From Megaleporinus macrocephalus (lineage: Eukaryota; Chordata; Actinopteri; Characiformes; Anostomidae): a stretch of 64,000 nucleotides of DNA. The notes beneath the pieces were generated by a model, which was given only the letters and a program-made list of their open reading frames with translations, had not been told where the DNA came from and ran no database searches. Each line of letters begins with the position of its first letter. The stretch's first letter is position 1. Positions 60,208 through 64,000 of this stretch are shown here, in pieces. The stretch is taken from positions 40,320,623-40,384,622 of the forward strand of contig CM038714.1 in the NCBI GenBank assembly GCA_021613375.1, read 5' to 3'. The position numbers and the translations under genes were made by a program.

Positions 60208-61405
60208 GGCGGAATGGGTTGCGTCTCAGAACAAACGGGAGAAATGAGTGAAAATCATGTAACAGTCGGCTTGTAGTAGCTACAGAGGAGGACGCTGAGC
60301 CAAACTGAATGCATTTGGTAGCAGAAGGATGTTAATAATTCTGTTTGAAGGAGAGTGGAGGAACGCACCTTGTAATGTAACAGATGACAATAATTACTAA
60401 TAATATACAGAATATTTACAAATGATTATTTGCCCCGCCCCCATCCCTTTTTAAATCCGCCTTTCAGTTCCTTGAGATATGCTCCTAAGCTCCGTCCTAT
60501 TTTTCACACTGTTTTTTGTCTTATGTACAGCCATTGTCTTCATCCGACACACATACACACACACAAGTGCAATGATGAGGTCTTGTTTTTTTTCTTTAAC
60601 AACGGGTAAATGAGTAGAACGCATGCTGATTTGCAGCAAAACAGCATCAAATGTAAGAGCAAGCCGACGTCTTAAGAAAACCAAGAACAAACAAAAAAAA
60701 AACAAATGGACACAAGCAAAAAGAAACAACCAAACAACATTTCTCACGTTTAATTTAGCTCACAGTTCAAGCCAGAGGTGACAGCAATCGACCGCATGCA
60801 ATTCGTTACGGGTATCAGACCGAACCACCCTATAACTGCATGGAAACCAGAAACCAGAGTTTGAAAAATCTAAAAGAAAAATGTAGAGACACTTGATGAT
60901 TAGTTCTTGTTTTTGTCCCAGAATTAACTTCTTTCAAGATGCTTCTAAATGCAGAGGTATGTGACACGGCTTGGGAACCTGTGCAAAAACAGAAACGTTT
61001 CTCAACGTGTGCAAACTGCGAACCTAACCCGGGTCCCAGGGCAACATTCAGCTCCAACAACAGTATTAATAGTAATATTAATAATACTAAGAGAGCGATT
61101 TGTGCTTAATTTCACTCACATCTCGCGCTGATGACGACCACTGATCGCTACAAATTCTAACTGAAACTAGAGCAGGATAACTTCTATACAGTAGTTGACA
61201 AACAAGGTCTGATTTAAAGCCTAAAATCACACAACGTGTACATCGCTTTACAGCTGGTTTCTATTCATGTCAGCTAGCTGAACCTCTTCTGGTACAAAAT
61301 GTGACAGACGGACGTCCATAGCAACAGAGTCGCATGAAGAGAATTCTACGTACTTTTAATGTGTATTGTCACTTAAATTTCAACAACAGTCAACTGTAAC
61401 ACTGA

Positions 61406-61432
61406 TAATAATAATAATAATAATAATAATAT
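61406..61432. repeat. (AAT)n microsatellite
   Basis: Nine AAT units; shorter AAT clusters follow at 61630-61665 and 61800-61812. Confidence 0.9.
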
Positions 61433-63789
61433 TTCTGGGAATATACAATATTTAGAGAATATCCTTACAATATAATGTTACATGCAAGAGTACTTTTAGT
61501 TTGATATTCCTCACTGCAAGTCGCTAGAACAGAGAGACGGAAGAAAACAAAAACAAAAACACTGGGAGGGAGGGTCCACAGCGACTGGGGCCGGGGGGAG
61601 GGCGCCAAGAAGTAAAGACAAAGACAATTATGATAACAATAATAACAATAATAATAATAACAATGAAAGAAAGACCAGCCATTAGATCGCAACTGTTCAT
61701 ATACAAAACTGAAACACATATTGCACATACAGTTAGTACAAAAAGAAAAACAAAAGAAACAAGAGAAACAAAACCAACCCCAAAAAAAAAAAAAAATCAA
61801 ATAATAATAATAACAGAATGGAACAAATAGAAAAGAAATCACACTTGCAAAGCAAACCTCTTCACTGCAGACATTGGTCTCAGATCAATAAATTCAAACC
61901 ATAGTTACTGTACATGAATCAATACTTACATAATGACAAGTGCTATTCGAAACTTCAGCATCGGAGCTAAAGATAGCATCAATCAAATCATAACCTGACC
62001 GCTCGCTTCTATTATACACAGCACTCAGCGTAAAGAAAAGGTAGAAAAGGTCAACAAAAGTCCAGATATGTGTGGAAAAATATGGTTAAGCCTCTCTGTT
62101 CTGTTTTTTTTTTCACTTTTCTTTTTTCTATGGTGAAAAAGCACACATCTCCACCTCTGCTGCATGTCACTCCCAGCTTTTGTTAGTTAACTGCGTTTGT
62201 GAGCAAAGTGAAAGGCAATTGTAAACACAAAAACAAACAACCAGGATTTGTAGCAGGTCTATTTGGGTTCGCACTGTCCGATTAAACGCTAGGAGCAGCG
62301 CACACGTGCCAAACAGGACACACTCACTCAGCCCGCTGAGAAGGGGGGAAAAAAAAAGAAACACTCCAGAAGCAAACTCAAACATGGGCAGAAAATAAGT
62401 TCAGTCAACTGCTTTAAACCCCGGACAACTGAAAAGTTCTACGACCCCTTGAGCAAAACACGTGTTATTTCCAAAATAGCCTTCTCCATCAAATCAGCTC
62501 CACCATACACATCTCGAAATGTACAGTTTATTTCATAGTGTTTTTATTTGTCTCTAAAAAAATAGTTAAAAAAATAAAACCGTGGTGCGCTAGTGGCCAC
62601 GACTCGCCAGTCCAGGCCTAAGGAGGATCCGGGTCAGTCAGATCGGCTTAGTCATCTCTCACCCCTTTCCCTAACCCATAGGTTTTCCTCCTCCTGATTG
62701 GCTAGCTGTAAGCAGATTTCTAATTGGCGCAATAACACAGTTCTGCCGGACTGGAAGATTCTATATTGTGCATTCCTGAATCTTCCGAAGAGTTTCAAAG
62801 GCAACCAGAGAAAATTCCAGGTCATTAACTTGCCCACCGACCTAAACGCATTGGAGGTTTATTATAGTGAGTCTAGGTGATTCTACTTCAAGAGTATAAT
62901 ACTGAGATTATTAGCTGACGCCTCGGACGCATTTTGTTCTATAACAATAATATTAACTGTCGATGATATTATCATTATTATTATTATTAATATTATTATT
63001 ATTATTTTACAAAATACTATATGCACGACATACACAAAGCATTTTTTGACTAACTCAGTTACTGTTTTTAATAATTGGCACATTAAAGACCGCTAACTAT
63101 ATCACAGAGAATCGTGGTCTACAGCTACATTAAATACTTGAACACCTTTGTGACCGACTTCATGGCTAGGTTGTTGACCATCATGTTTAAAACACATCGT
63201 TTCAAGGCATGTCCATTTTACCTTTTTGTTTCTGCAAATTACTGTAGAGCAGGATATTTTATAACATTTTGTAAGCAATTAAGTACAAGATAAAACAGTA
63301 GCCATGGTCTTTGTGCATGCGTTTCCTTCCATGTTGGGGTAAATGAGGGTTTGGACACACATCCAGGCGCTATAAGTCCAAAAAAGAGTGTACAGACCAA
63401 CCCCTGGGAGGACAAAAAACAAAAAAAAAGCAGCTTGGCCTGGAGCTTGAGTAGTAATTGATCAATGGAAAGTGTGGAGATAGATGGAGAAACCCCAAAC
63501 CCACAGGGAGGGTCTAGCAGCCCTCTAAAATGCCTGGAAGAGAAGGCCAGTGCTAGTGCTAATGTTAATGCTACACAGTGTGCCCCTTTCTCTCTCGCTC
63601 TCTTTTTCTGCCCCCGAGGAGAGAGGCTCTGAATGAAAATGAAAACGAGTCACGTTGCCTTGTGTTTTGTTCTCATTCCCTGGTCGGATCCATCCACAAA
63701 GTCGATGGCAGAAATGTACAATCTTTCACATGCCAGCTAGACAGGAAGCCGACCAAAGGTGCCTCCTCACTCCCTGCCATTGACAAGCT

Positions 63790-64000
63790 CAGTTCCACAG
63801 AGACCAGTAAAGGTCCACAGGGTCCCATAGAATCCCAGAGCCCCGTAGAGAAAAATACAATACCATAGAGTCTCATGGAATCCCACAGAGACCCACAGAG
63901 ATTCAGAGAAAACCGCAGAATCCCTCAGAATCCCAGAGAAAATCACACAATCCCATAGAGATCCACAGAATCCTAGAGAGGTCCATGGAATCCCATAAAG
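63790..64000. repeat. Degenerate tandem repeat running off the right edge
   Basis: Variants of AATCCCATAGAGATCCACAG repeat every 10-22 bp up to the window end (CCCAGAG, CCCATAGAG, CCACAGAG cores). The unit is roughly 20 bp with a 10 bp sub-period. The array continues beyond the window. Confidence 0.7.

Larger units (their letters stand above)
60015..63960 (-). other. Possible long 3' UTR of a minus-strand gene to the right
   Basis: A minus-strand AATAAA (TTTATT at 60033-60038) lies at the left edge. The next 4 kb is free of recognisable transposons, unlike everything to its left. It contains (ATT)n runs (61406-61432, 61630-61665, 61800-61812) and a (GT)n run. No coding exon is visible. By synteny with human 3q21.3 the next gene could be RAB7A, but no RAB7A codons are in the window. 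Inference only. Confidence 0.25.

Noticed and set aside
61465..61842. 125-codon ORF rich in F, Y and C
   Set aside because: Antisense of AAT and A-rich runs; low complexity.
62600..62660. Possible protein C-terminus on the minus strand (ADLTDPDPP then stop)
   Set aside because: An in-frame stop lies immediately upstream and the only AG there lacks a pyrimidine tract.

Overview
The window is nuclear DNA of a ray-finned fish. It has vertebrate intron-exon genes with GT-AG splice sites, long AT-rich introns and many (TA)n microsatellites. It also holds Tc1-like transposons, hAT-type and other short DNA transposons, and a tRNA-derived SINE typical of teleosts. An ostariophysan (characin, catfish or cyprinid type) is my guess from the repeat style, not something I can prove. 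No bacterial features, CRISPR array, rRNA or intact tRNA gene is present.

The gene order is EFCC1 (minus, partial, left edge), CFAP92/KIAA1257 (plus, 5960-28792) and ACAD9 (minus, 53609-29763). As I recall it, this is the same neighbourhood and the same relative orientations as human 3q21.3. EFCC1 and CFAP92 are head to head; CFAP92 and ACAD9 are tail to tail, with candidate poly(A) signals only about 80 bp apart. I assembled all 18 ACAD9 exons in phase (628 aa). For CFAP92 I assembled 18 coding exons (about 1276 aa), with one junction unresolved. CFAP92 is a cilium/flagellum-associated protein, and a good RFX X-box lies just upstream of its probable first exon. ACAD9 is a mitochondrial acyl-CoA dehydrogenase-family protein needed for complex I assembly.

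The most unusual object is a complete spliced gene on the plus strand (37426-40191, seven coding exons, 231 aa) inside the 10.8 kb intron 11 of ACAD9, on the opposite strand to its host. It encodes a small protein with one N-terminal membrane anchor that I do not recognise. One of its splice acceptors is duplicated in tandem 24 bp apart, which predicts two isoforms differing by eight residues.

The introns hold most of the mobile DNA. In CFAP92 these are a hAT-like transposase fragment next to a duplicated octamer-containing 24-mer (7.6-8.1 kb), a 929 bp hAT-type element with a perfect 8 bp target duplication (11.4-12.3 kb), a foldback (14.9 kb), a 1.6 kb Tc1-like element with about 200 bp inverted repeats and a broken transposase (18-19.6 kb), and an older Tc1 relic (20.3-21.6 kb). 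In ACAD9 they are a 42 bp minisatellite beside exon 16, a short inverted-repeat element (36.2-36.8 kb), a 726 bp element with perfect 15 bp terminal repeats and a 6 bp target duplication (43.2-43.9 kb), and a Tc1 relic carrying a 43 bp palindrome (44.7-46 kb).

The region right of ACAD9 (53.7-60 kb) has no convincing gene. It holds a 90 bp perfect hairpin, a SINE, a 420 bp foldback and repeat fragments. The last 4 kb looks like the long 3' UTR of a minus-strand gene whose coding part lies beyond the right edge.
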